A stretch of DNA of 64,000 bases from NCBI GenBank assembly GCA_030403585.1, contig JAUEPE010000009.1, positions 1 through 64,000 of the forward strand, in the 5' to 3' direction. The notes beneath the pieces were generated by a model. That model was given only the letters and a program-made list of their open reading frames with translations, was not told where the DNA came from and made no database searches. Positions 42,913-49,843 of the stretch are shown in pieces. The translations under genes and the position numbers were made by a program. The first letter of the stretch is position 1; every line of letters starts with the position of its first letter. Origin of the DNA: Frankia sp. RB7 (lineage in GTDB: Bacteria > Pseudomonadota > Alphaproteobacteria > Rhizobiales > Xanthobacteraceae).

Positions 42913-43374
42913 GTGAAGCAATGGTGGCGAAGATGGACCTACGAGGTCCCGCTCGCAATCGGCGATGCGCTGTGGGAGGTGCTGGTCGTGCAACTGGCCG
43001 CGCTGCTGGAAAGGCTGACGGTGCGGAAGGTCATCGCCTTCATCCCCGTCGTCATCCTGATAGGCGCCTACTATCACAGCATCCCGATTCCGCCGGAGCT
43101 GATGCTGATCGGCGATTTCCTCGCCTATATCGACATCTTCTCTGTGCTGTTACTGGTCGGCGTGCTGAGTCGTGTCACGACGATCCTGTTCATCGTCAAA
43201 CAAGCGGCGGCGCACATCGCGTCGCTCGCAAGCCACCTCGTCGCACACCTGCAGCGCCTCGATGTCCGGCATCGACGCCAGCGCGGCGCTCCGACGAGGC
43301 CTCGCCGCAAGCCTGACCAGTCCGAGGATGATGGAGCTTATGGCGCCGTGCGGGGCCAGGTCGCGTTGGCCTGA
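42913..43374 (+). CDS. hypothetical membrane protein
   Basis: The frame uses GTG at 42913 and encodes 153 residues. Two hydrophobic helices are visible (about residues 40-56 and 66-95), followed by a basic, Arg/His-rich tail that runs into low-complexity sequence. No family is recognised. It is flanked on both sides by palindromic repeats. Function unknown. Confidence 0.55.
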   Translation: MKQWWRRWTYEVPLAIGDALWEVLVVQLAALLERLTVRKVIAFIPVVILIGAYYHSIPIPPELMLIGDFLAYIDIFSVLLLVGVLSRVTTILFIVKQAAAHIASLASHLVAHLQRLDVRHRRQRGAPTRPRRKPDQSEDDGAYGAVRGQVALA

Positions 43375-43389
43375 TCTATCTGCACGCCC

Positions 43390-43476
43390 GTAGCCCGGAT
43401 GGAGCGTAGCGCCATCCGGGGCCGCTCTTTCCGCTTGGTTGGATTCCCGGGTAACGCTTCGCTCCATCCGGGCTAC
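43390..43476. repeat. GTAGCCCGGATGG palindromic repeat
   Basis: The element starts GTAGCCCGGATGGAGCG and ends GCTCCATCCGGGCTAC, with inner CGCCATCCGGGG. This is a second repeat family, known to me as a frequent intergenic palindrome in Bradyrhizobium-type genomes. Confidence 0.8.
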
Positions 43477-43589
43477 AACATATCGCGTTGCCCGGCGGGC
43501 AAAACACGCCGTCCATTGGTCGATACCGGCCACCAAAAATATTCCACTTTACCGAAATTCGGAAACGGCGTATGTGCCGGCTCACTCCG

Positions 43590-43673
43590 GCCCACAAGCG
43601 TGCCCATGAGTTCGTCGTCCGAAAACAGGGCGATCAATATTCTCCGCCTAACTTCCTCAAGGGAAATCGCCAT
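43590..43673 (-). pseudogene. 5' remnant of an AbiEii-type nucleotidyltransferase toxin gene
   Basis: The first 27 codons read MAISLEEVRRRILIALFSDD then ELMGTLV, which resembles the N-terminus of AbiEii/AbiGii-type toxins (usually followed by LKGGNAL). After that the frame diverges into unrelated sequence and runs to the neighbouring repeat. The nucleotidyltransferase core is absent. The call rests on a short stretch. Confidence 0.35.
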
Positions 43674-44057
43674 ACCGGAAATCTGCTTTGAAAGGGGATG
43701 AACAGATTGCGGATCGTACTCTCGGACCTCACCGCGAACAACCGCATTTCGGCACTGTAGCGTCGCTGCCGTCGCTCTTAATTTCTCATTCTAAAGTCAC
43801 CTTGGCAATGTTCTCACTTTGAGTTGGTGCGCTTGGCTTCGACCCGGTCGCATTCACGTACCGGGTCCGGATGCCAACGGCTAATGTCCAGGCGCGGCGT
43901 CCCGCAGCGCTGGCTCCGATCTCGCGCTTGGCACCGGCATCGCCATAAGGCTGATCTAGCGGCTCATGGTCGGGGACACTTTGCCACGGGCATCAACGCC
44001 AACGCTGGGATCTGGAAATAACGAGGCGGCTTTTCCGAGTCCGACGTAACTACGGCC
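43674..44057. other. intergenic stretch without recognised gene
   Basis: Only a 20-codon ATG frame at 43698 and unconvincing longer frames are seen. No promoter, RNA or repeat was recognised. Confidence 0.5.
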
Positions 44058-44147
44058 TCACCACATCAAGGATGCCATCACCCCGAGGCCAAGCGCGGCG
44101 ATTGCCCAGACCAGTGATTGATAAATCCAGAGCCGACGGCGGGTCAA
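44058..44147 (-). CDS. 29-residue single-helix membrane microprotein
   Basis: The frame starts with TTG at 44147, with AGGGAGG eight bases upstream. It encodes a basic N-terminus (TRRRLW) and one hydrophobic helix ending GLGVMASLMW. A related C-terminal sequence (AALGLTVIVAMMW) without a start codon occurs on the same strand at about 47387-47430. Function unknown. Confidence 0.4.
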   Translation of the reverse strand: MTRRRLWIYQSLVWAIAALGLGVMASLMW

Positions 44148-44220
44148 TTGGGGCGCCTCCCTAGAACAAGAGAGGCGCGCGATCGCAGCGAACCACTTGC
44201 GCTAGATCAATGAACGCGGG

Positions 44221-44310
44221 TCACATTTTGGAAAGCAGGAAGGCGATCAGCAGCACCGGCACCATGCCGCCCACAATGACCACGATACGAAACAGCAGAT
44301 CGCCACCCAT
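44221..44310 (-). CDS. 29-residue hydrophobic microprotein
   Basis: ATG at 44310 opens a frame coding MGGDLLFRIVVIVGGM followed by a hydrophobic stretch ending FLLSKM. It would be a single membrane helix. No clear ribosome-binding site is visible, so the call is tentative. Confidence 0.3.
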   Translation of the reverse strand: MGGDLLFRIVVIVGGMVPVLLIAFLLSKM

Positions 44311-44346
44311 GAGAGAGGTGTAACGAGCGCCGGACGCGAACGCCTG

Positions 44347-44363
44347 TGCAGTTTGTGCCACTT
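44347..44363. repeat. 17-base exact repeat, copy 1
   Basis: TGCAGTTTGTGCCACTT occurs here and again at 46988-47004 on the same strand. Flanks differ. Confidence 0.6.
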
Positions 44364-44443
44364 CGACCGAGACCGGCATCGGAATTCGGCAAAGCTGGGT
44401 GCTCTAATGTTCGCGACCGGACACAACGGCCCCCTGGGGCGAC

Positions 44444-44617
44444 CTACCTGCCTTCCTCCTTGACGATACTTGTCAGGCTCTCCAGCTGGCTCGCAAGTGC
44501 TGCCCAGCTCCGTGAGATGTTCGTCAGCACGGTCGTTCGGCGGGCGGAATTCCCGGGATCAGCGGCACGTAGTTTGAACTCGGCGGCATAGGCACGGCAT
44601 TGTTCAGCGGTAGGCAC
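44444..44617 (-). CDS. small Bradyrhizobium-type hypothetical protein
   Basis: GTG at 44617 is chosen because GGAAGGGG lies five bases upstream; another GTG is at 44632. The product of 57 residues begins (M)PTAEQCRAYAAEFKLRAA, contains DPGNSARRTTVLTNISRSW and is helical. I recall many short proteins with this pattern in Bradyrhizobium, all without known function. No signal or membrane helix. Confidence 0.65.
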   Translation of the reverse strand: MPTAEQCRAYAAEFKLRAADPGNSARRTTVLTNISRSWAALASQLESLTSIVKEEGR

Positions 44618-44778
44618 TTTATCCCCTTCCACCCAGCCATCGCCGAGCGGTCTTAGCGCCCACCGGTGATGACCGATGGCGATTACGGTGTTTATCGCTC
44701 GTGCAGGGCAGCTGACACAATCAGGGTAGCCGCGATGCTGCTATGTGGCTTTGCCATGCCCACAAGGCGCGGCGGCGG

Positions 44779-44892
44779 TCACCAGACCGAATACAGGACG
44801 CCAACGATCAGAATCGCGCTGACAGCAACCGTGACGATCCCCACCACTTCAAGGATCGTAATCTGCCAGAGCTGCCGCGGATCGAATGCCAT
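44779..44892 (-). CDS. 37-residue single-helix membrane microprotein
   Basis: ATG at 44892 opens MAFDPRQLWQITILEVVGIV, continuing through a strongly hydrophobic helix to VLYSVW before TGA. One membrane helix with an acidic residue in its first turn is predicted. No strong ribosome-binding site. Function unknown. Confidence 0.4.
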   Translation of the reverse strand: MAFDPRQLWQITILEVVGIVTVAVSAILIVGVLYSVW

Positions 44893-44973
44893 GCCGGCAT
44901 CGTTGGCGACTGCTAGAAATCAAGATTTGATCTAGCTCAATGCAGCCCATGGTCGAGCGCCGACCGTTGGGCC

Positions 44974-45096
44974 ATGAAACCACCCGTCAAGAAACGCTTG
45001 GGCAATAAGCGCAAGCTGTCGCGCACTGAGCTGGCGCGCCGGATCATTGCCGACTACGCCGACCAGCTGCGTGCGATCATCCGGCGCCTCCATTGA
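44974..45096 (+). CDS. 40-residue basic microprotein
   Basis: The frame encodes MKPPVKKRLGNKRKLSRTEL and then ARRIIADYADQLRAIIRRLH. It is very basic with an amphipathic C-terminal helix and could bind nucleic acid. It ends 35 bases from the convergent lpxD stop. Tentative. Confidence 0.4.
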   Translation: MKPPVKKRLGNKRKLSRTELARRIIADYADQLRAIIRRLH

Positions 45097-45131
45097 GGCC
45101 TTGATCGCCTCCGGCCGTGCATTGCTAGCCG

Positions 45132-46157
45132 TTAGCTTTCTTTCTTTGTCATCTTCTTAAGCGAGGCAATTTGCCGGAAGAACTCCGTCTTTGGCTGCGC
45201 AAGGCTTCCGAGCACTTTAGCGCCTGGAGCAATATCCGAAATGACGCCGGCCTGCGCGCCGATCTCCGCATGTTGGCCGATCCGAAGATGACCGGCCATG
45301 GCTGCCTGCCCCCCAACCCGGACGAAATCCTCAAGCACCGTCGAACCCGAAATACCGACCTGCGCGACGATGACACAACACCGACCGAGGACGACATTGT
45401 GTCCGATCTGCACGAGATTATCGAGCCGAGAGCCAGCACCGATCACCGTGTCCCGCGATGAGCCCCGATCAATCGTCGTATTGGCACCGACTTCGACATC
45501 GTCTTCTAGAAGGACGCGGCCTAGCTGAGGAACCGTTAGAAATCCATCGTTGGTCCGAGCGAAGCCAAAGCCCTCCTGTCCGATCCGTGCGCCGGGATAA
45601 ACGTAAACGCGTGCTCCCAAGATCGCGTAGCTCAAGCTCGCGTGTGCGCCAATCCGGCAGTCACGGCCAACAATCACGCCGGCTCCGATAACGACGCAAG
45701 GTCCGATCCGACAGCCGGCTCCTATTTCCGCTCCGGCCTCGATAACAGACAGCGGGCCGATTTCCGCAGACGGATCGACGCTGGCTCCCTCTGCGACAAC
45801 TGCGGACGGGTGGACCCCGGGAGATTTTGGTCGCACGGGATAGAACAGTGCAGCGACGCGCGCCCAAGCCGCGTATGGTTCAGTCGTCCGGATTGCTTTC
45901 GTCCCGGAGGGCACTCGTGCGACCATGTCCGGATGCACAATCACAGCGCCTGCCGAGGTCTGGTCGAGCGCTGACGCATAACGCCGATTGTCCAGAAAAC
46001 TCACTTCATTGCGGCCAGCCGTTTGCAAGGGAGCCACGCCTTCCAAGAGTAGTTCGAGTTCGTCCACAACCCCACGCGCTGCATTCGCAACAACGGCGAG
46101 CGAATATGGCCCGCTTCGGCGAAAGAACCTGGCGTCGCCCAAAATTGGTTCAACCAT
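45132..46157 (-). CDS. lpxD: LpxD-type UDP-3-O-acylglucosamine N-acyltransferase
   Basis: LpxD adds the N-linked 3-hydroxyacyl chain in lipid A synthesis in the cytoplasm. The 341-residue protein has the N-terminal uridine-binding domain (about residues 1-105, with NEVSFLDNRRYASAL) and a left-handed beta-helix of hexapeptide repeats (IGPLSVIEAGAEIGAGCRIG onward). The catalytic His is in LVQIGHNVVLG and GFGFARTNDGF is the usual acyl-pocket segment. GGGAG precedes the ATG. It stands alone, away from the usual bamA-lpxD-fabZ-lpxA cluster, and its codon use seems less GC-biased than the flanking genes, so it is probably a second copy. Confidence 0.9.
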   Translation of the reverse strand: MVEPILGDARFFRRSGPYSLAVVANAARGVVDELELLLEGVAPLQTAGRNEVSFLDNRRYASALDQTSAGAVIVHPDMVARVPSGTKAIRTTEPYAAWARVAALFYPVRPKSPGVHPSAVVAEGASVDPSAEIGPLSVIEAGAEIGAGCRIGPCVVIGAGVIVGRDCRIGAHASLSYAILGARVYVYPGARIGQEGFGFARTNDGFLTVPQLGRVLLEDDVEVGANTTIDRGSSRDTVIGAGSRLDNLVQIGHNVVLGRCCVIVAQVGISGSTVLEDFVRVGGQAAMAGHLRIGQHAEIGAQAGVISDIAPGAKVLGSLAQPKTEFFRQIASLKKMTKKES

Positions 46158-46404
46158 CCGTGCTCCCAGTAGCGAACCGGTTCAGCTAACGTCCCATTTT
46201 TGATTGGTACCATGGATCGATGGCGCGTTGACACAGATCAAAATGCGCCGCCTCAGCGTGCATATGCCGTCCCTGAGGACCCCGCCGTCACTTTGCATTG
46301 GCACAAGGTGCACTAGCCAAGCACTGAGATTCTGCTTGTCTTGACCGGCGCGTCGCCGATTCTTTCCAGCCCCCAAGCTTCCTAAGATTGGCGAGCACGC
46401 AGAA

Positions 46405-46436
46405 GGCCCCGGCGCGGCCACCACTTCGCCGGGGCC
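46405..46436. terminator. hairpin between lpxD and small ORFs
   Basis: GGCCCCGGCG and CGCCGGGGCC form a 10-base stem with a 12-base loop. There is no good T-run on either side, so the role as terminator is uncertain. The rest of 46158-46454 shows nothing recognised. Confidence 0.45.
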
Positions 46437-46454
46437 GGTTAACGCGGGATAGCG

Positions 46455-46649
46455 ATGGACGCAGAGGAAGATCGCCAACGGGGTCTGGACTTGGGGCGCC
46501 GATGGGCGGAGCATGCTTCAGCACATGAACTTGCGACCATGGTGAGCGGCTCATTCGATGATCTCAGCCAGATTCTGCCGCGGGTTGAATCCGATCATTT
46601 CGTCGGCGGCTTCCGCGAGGGCGTGTTGCACGTCTGGCGCGGAGCTTAA
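46455..46649 (+). CDS. hypothetical small protein
   Basis: The product of 64 residues starts MDAEEDRQRGLDLGRRWAEH and ends FVGGFREGVLHVWRGA. It is acidic, without signal or membrane helix. It is the first of two small co-directional frames. No family is recognised. Confidence 0.45.
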   Translation: MDAEEDRQRGLDLGRRWAEHASAHELATMVSGSFDDLSQILPRVESDHFVGGFREGVLHVWRGA

Positions 46650-46674
46650 ACACCAGGGACAAGCTCATGGCACA

Positions 46675-46899
46675 ATGACGCCGACTTGGTACGTCACGGT
46701 TGAGGTTCAAAAGCGCGGCATCTTGCCGAGAAGGCGCAGCCCTCGCGAGACAACAACGTTTGCCACAGAACCTGAAGCCAAGGCATTCGCTCGTGCGAGG
46801 CTAGACGAAGGCTTGGCGGTATTTGCTGGTACGATCAACCCGCATTTGCCCAAGCAACATATTCCGTCGTCGCGCATCCATCTCTGGCTGAATGGCTAG
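46675..46899 (+). CDS. hypothetical small protein of a Bradyrhizobium-type family
   Basis: This 74-residue protein reads TPTWYVTVEVQKRGILPRRR near the start, then TTTFATEPEAKAFARARLDE and AGTINPHLPK. I recall this pattern (WYVTVEV, FATEAEAK, AGTINPHLPK) in many short Bradyrhizobium proteins with no assigned role. It would form a small alpha/beta domain. It lies 25 bases after the preceding small ORF and may share its transcript. Confidence 0.65.
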   Translation: MTPTWYVTVEVQKRGILPRRRSPRETTTFATEPEAKAFARARLDEGLAVFAGTINPHLPKQHIPSSRIHLWLNG

Positions 46900-46987
46900 C
46901 AGGACGGAGGGCCTTTGCGCTGGGGCGTGTCGTATGTCCAGCGGCCTTCCGCGGCTCAGCTCCATGACGCGGGCGAACTCAAGGGTA

Positions 46988-47004
46988 TGCAGTTTGTGCC
47001 ACTT
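46988..47004. repeat. 17-base exact repeat, copy 2
   Basis: This is the second copy of TGCAGTTTGTGCCACTT (first at 44347-44363). Confidence 0.6.
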
Positions 47005-47070
47005 AAAGATGTAAGTGTTGAAAGCTGCCACACTTGAGCTAGAGTCGGTGCTGCTTCGCAAATATGGGGA

Positions 47071-47166
47071 ATGGCGATGGTAGCGGACCTCATTTTTAAG
47101 ATCGCGCTGATCGGCCTTGGCATCTTTTCAACCGTGTTGATGTCGATGCTGATTTTGAACGTCTGA
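47071..47166 (+). CDS. 31-residue single-helix membrane microprotein
   Basis: The frame from ATG 47071 (or 47077, with GGGGA upstream) encodes MAMVADLIFKIALIGLGIF and then STVLMSMLILNV. It is a single hydrophobic helix and is followed by a strong hairpin at 47244-47270. Function unknown. Confidence 0.45.
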   Translation: MAMVADLIFKIALIGLGIFSTVLMSMLILNV

Positions 47167-47243
47167 AACTTAGCATCGCGCTGCATTCGGTCGTCTCGGC
47201 GGGTTACGTCCGGACTCACACCCCCGCCGAAAAACGAGGACAG

Positions 47244-47270
47244 GGGCTCGATTGCCGACCAATCGAGCCC
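47244..47270 (+). terminator. terminator after membrane microprotein
   Basis: GGGCTCGATT-GCCGACC-AATCGAGCCC is a perfect 10-base stem followed by TTGTGCTTGT. Confidence 0.6.
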
Positions 47271-47431
47271 TTGTGCTTGTGGCGGCCTAACAAATGCCCG
47301 AACTGCCCACGGTGGGTGAGGTCCGTTGATTCTGGCTAAGGAGAAGAGGCTTGTCGTGATTTTCAAACCTCTCCGCGATCTCACCACATCATGGCTACGA
47401 TCACAGTGAGGCCAAGCGCGGCGGATAAGCG

Positions 47432-47674
47432 CTATCGGACAAACCCGTCAGCGATTGCACAGATCGCCGCAAGACCCGCAGCTAGTGCTGCCCATGCGCT
47501 CCATTGGCTTTGCTCATAGACCAAACGCAGAAGCGATCTTGGGTCATCAAGGCCGGTCTCCAAGCCACGTTTGGCGCGGCTCGGCTTCCGCAACCTGACC
47601 CGCGCCGACATGAACCACAAAATGGCAGCGGCGGCGGCAAATGCTTCCGAAAACGTTTCGAGTGCAAGTTTCAT
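47432..47674 (-). CDS. small two-helix membrane protein
   Basis: ATG at 47674 gives 80 residues: MKLALETFSEAFAAAAAILW (helix 1), a basic loop SARVRLRKPSRAKRGLETGL, and a second helix WSAWAALAAGLAAICAIADG. The loop would lie in the cytoplasm by the positive-inside rule. A GTG three codons upstream is an alternative start. No known function. Confidence 0.55.
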   Translation of the reverse strand: MKLALETFSEAFAAAAAILWFMSARVRLRKPSRAKRGLETGLDDPRSLLRLVYEQSQWSAWAALAAGLAAICAIADGFVR

Positions 47675-47693
47675 GCGCCGCACGCAAAGACCT

Positions 47694-47948
47694 CTACCGC
47701 CTCACACCCACGCGATTGACGCCACCATTCATATTCCCACCAGCGTTGTGCCGGACGGCAGCGCGCGCGACCGGGCGAGGCCTGAGTACGACGCCGGCCC
47801 GGGCAACGCACCCCCCGGGATATCCAACGTATGTGCAGTAGATGACCGCGTTGGCTGGCGCTGGAGTGAAAGTGAGACCTGCAAGCCCCAACAGGGCGCT
47901 GGCGGCAATCCCGGCAAGTTTTGCTGACTTGATCGAAAGACGCTTCAT
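47694..47948 (-). CDS. small secreted protein
   Basis: ATG at 47948 is preceded by AGAGGAGG at good spacing. The 84-residue product starts with a signal peptide (MKRLSIKSAKLAGIAASALL to PAPANA, about residue 34). The mature part of about 50 residues has two Cys (YCTYVGYPGGC) and an Arg/Val/Asn-rich tail. It is probably periplasmic or secreted. Not recognised. Confidence 0.6.
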   Translation of the reverse strand: MKRLSIKSAKLAGIAASALLGLAGLTFTPAPANAVIYCTYVGYPGGCVARAGVVLRPRPVARAAVRHNAGGNMNGGVNRVGVRR

Positions 47949-48040
47949 GGCGAAACCTCCTCTGGCGCTGCCGACAACACAAGTCGGTTGAAACATTGCT
48001 GAGGGGCTCGGGATTGCTGACGTTGACCTAGATCAAGGGC

Positions 48041-48574
48041 CTAGCTAGCTCTGTTCTGAATGGCCGTTGGAAGAGTGCGGGATTTATTCTTCTTGCAATA
48101 TGCGGCGACCGCGCTGGAATTTCTCTGTAGGCGGTCGTAATCCAGTACACTGCTATTGGCCGCCGCGTTGTAGTAGCCGCTCATAAAATATCTCACAAAA
48201 TCCTGATCATCTGGAGCGTACTTCAACCAAGTGCCGCAAGTGATCTTGTTAAAATCCAGTGTCGCGTCAGGCACCGCAGATACGCCTATCGATTTTTCCA
48301 GACCTACCATCACACTGGCACCCGGGTTGGACTGGCACCACCCTCTGACGCTTGCGACATTTGTCCGATGCAGGTCAAAATCTACAAACGTCCTCCGACT
48401 TTGATAACTAAACCAGCCGGTCATCCAAGCCGAGAACTTGCTCGACGGCGCAGCCGGCATGGCGAGATAGTCGCTACAAGTGATGTTGCGAACGTCGACC
48501 GTTGTGGCAAGCGCCTCACTAGCGAACGCCGGGACAATGAAGCTCGCGAAAAGGATGATCCACCTGCGTCTCAT
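48041..48574 (-). CDS. HdeA/HdeB-like protein with two tandem domains
   Basis: HdeA-type proteins are small periplasmic acid-stress chaperones. ATG at 48574 gives 177 residues with a signal peptide ending SEALA (about residue 24). Two HdeA-like units follow: unit 1 from NITCSDYLAMP to GWCQSNPG and unit 2 from KITCGTWLKYAP to AYCKKNKS. Each has the two Cys that form the single disulfide of HdeA and the middle FxxxxxxGxxxA-type helix. HdeA is normally about 110 residues with one unit and dimerises, so this may be a covalent pseudo-dimer. It is isolated between small secreted-protein genes. Confidence 0.65.
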   Translation of the reverse strand: MRRRWIILFASFIVPAFASEALATTVDVRNITCSDYLAMPAAPSSKFSAWMTGWFSYQSRRTFVDFDLHRTNVASVRGWCQSNPGASVMVGLEKSIGVSAVPDATLDFNKITCGTWLKYAPDDQDFVRYFMSGYYNAAANSSVLDYDRLQRNSSAVAAYCKKNKSRTLPTAIQNRAS

Positions 48575-48603
48575 TATGATAACCTCTCCAAACGACGCCG
48601 CGC

Positions 48604-48906
48604 TCAATAGCACGGAGGATATGGATAATAACCGCATTGCCGGCGATTGTAGTACACTCCCGTGGCCGCTGCTCCGACGGCGGCTGCGCCTACAGCAGCT
48701 CCATAGTACCCGCGCCGATAGGCGCGCCGATGCACGCGCCTGTTAACCCCCGCAACGCTGCCAGGTGTGAGCGGACGACCAACACGAGCATCAGCTTTGT
48801 CGACGGACATAATGATAGTCCCGCCTGGTGACCAATGAAGCGACACGGGCGCCAAGCACAACATCGCTGCACCGAGGGCCGCTCCGAGCATCGTTGAACG
48901 TTTCAT
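48604..48906 (-). CDS. secreted Gly/Ala/Tyr-rich small protein
   Basis: ATG at 48906 is preceded by GGAG. The 100-residue product has an N-terminal signal or anchor (MKRSTMLGAALGAAMLCLAP), a basic middle (NRRVHRRAYRRG), a glycine-zipper-like helix YYGAAVGAAAVGAAATGVYY and a C-terminal QCGYYPYPPCY with two Cys. It probably lies in the envelope. Function unknown. Confidence 0.6.
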   Translation of the reverse strand: MKRSTMLGAALGAAMLCLAPVSLHWSPGGTIIMSVDKADARVGRPLTPGSVAGVNRRVHRRAYRRGYYGAAVGAAAVGAAATGVYYNRRQCGYYPYPPCY

Positions 48907-48952
48907 TTTGTTGCTCCATATGGTTTCTTGAGGCGTGCTGGTGGACGCGCGG

Positions 48953-49282
48953 CTACTTCTTCTCTTCGGCAGCACCGTCGTGCCGCTCTTCGCGCCGCTC
49001 CGTGCGTCCCGTCCGTCGCGCTTGACGCCGTTCTGTTCGCCCCGTCCGTCGATCCTGGCGCCGCTCTGTGCGCCCCGTGCGTCGATCCTGACGTCGCTCC
49101 GTACCCGACTGCGGCGCTTCAGTGGAAGGCGCTGCGGGCGGGGTCGGTGGGGTTGAGGTCTGAGCGCCAGCATCTGACACCATCAGCATGGCAGGCGAGA
49201 CCACGAGTCCGAACACGGCTGCGTATCCGCAAAGAGCAAGAGCGCTTCGACGGCTGACCAACGATTCCGAACGTTCACCCAT
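48953..49282 (-). CDS. secreted protein with tandem TERRQDRRTGR repeats
   Basis: This 109-residue protein starts with SRRSALALCGYAAVFGLVV, a possible twin-arginine signal, and a cleavage site near DAGA. After a Pro/Thr/Ser linker come about four 11-residue repeats: TERRQDRRTGR twice, TERRQARRTGR and TERREERHDG. The repeats are highly charged and nearly identical at the DNA level. The mature protein would be a strongly basic, disordered chain. Role unknown. Confidence 0.65.
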   Translation of the reverse strand: MGERSESLVSRRSALALCGYAAVFGLVVSPAMLMVSDAGAQTSTPPTPPAAPSTEAPQSGTERRQDRRTGRTERRQDRRTGRTERRQARRTGRTERREERHDGAAEEKK

Positions 49283-49394
49283 ATCTCAAACTCCCGGTCT
49301 CCCGCCCTCTTGCAGGTCGCCCAAATTCCGGAGCGTGGGTGTTGATCTAAATCAACCTAATAAAGGCAAGCGCCCCAAGGGCCATCGCTTTGCC

Positions 49395-49574
49395 TCAGCG
49401 CGTCTGCCTCGCCTTCTTGTCGGCGTCGAGCCCCAGCTCCACCAACCTTCTGATCGCCTCCGAGAGGTTCGGTAGGTCGTCCTCGCGCCGTCGCCAGCCG
49501 TCGACTTTTTCGATCAAGCTGGAGGGAATCACCATGTGCAGGCGCTGCACATCGTCATCGAGCTTTTTCGGCAT
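49395..49574 (-). CDS. ribbon-helix-helix-like small protein
   Basis: This 59-residue frame starts at ATG 49574 with GGAG six bases upstream. It reads MPKKLDDDVQRLHMVIPSSL then IEKVDGWRRREDDLPNLSEA and IRRLVELGLDADKK. A beta strand (RLHMVIP) followed by two helices with the LSEAIRRLVELGL pattern is the arrangement of CopG/Arc-type DNA-binding proteins. No partner toxin is adjacent. It may be a lone antitoxin-like regulator. Confidence 0.65.
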   Translation of the reverse strand: MPKKLDDDVQRLHMVIPSSLIEKVDGWRRREDDLPNLSEAIRRLVELGLDADKKARQTR

Positions 49575-49664
49575 CAGGAACTCCGATTGTTGTTGTGTAT
49601 TAAGTCCATCATGTGTATGATGTGCCTATCAGATCGAAACACAGAAAACAACAGGAGCAGACCA

Positions 49665-49769
49665 ATGAAATTAACTTTGTTCGTCGGCGGCCTGCTGGCC
49701 CACCAAGTGCTCGCGATCCTCGCGGTCCGGTATCGGGCGGATCTGATCATGCCGATGCTGACAGCCTGA
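49665..49769 (+). CDS. 34-residue hydrophobic microprotein
   Basis: AGGAGC lies seven bases before the ATG at 49665. The product MKLTLFVGGLLAHQVLAILA, continuing VRYRADLIMPMLTA, has one membrane helix and a short basic turn. Function unknown. Confidence 0.45.
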   Translation: MKLTLFVGGLLAHQVLAILAVRYRADLIMPMLTA

Positions 49770-49810
49770 ATCCTCAACACCCGGCGGCTCATCGGGCCTA
49801 CCGGGGTTGC

Positions 49811-49832
49811 AGTGTCAGTGAAACCTGACACT
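49811..49832. promoter_or_regulatory. 8-base inverted repeat before small membrane ORF
   Basis: AGTGTCAG-TGAAAC-CTGACACT is a perfect inverted repeat ending 12 bases before the next start codon. It could be an operator or a leader hairpin that masks the GGAGAAGG ribosome-binding site. Confidence 0.4.
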
Positions 49833-49843
49833 GGAGAAGGATC

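Noticed and set aside
46988..47004. AAGTGGCACAAACTGCA as a sigma54 promoter on the minus strand
   Set aside because: TGGCACA is right but GC comes two bases too early.
46801..47061. 86-codon minus-strand frame
   Set aside because: It overlaps the better-supported 74-residue gene on the plus strand and has no ribosome-binding site.
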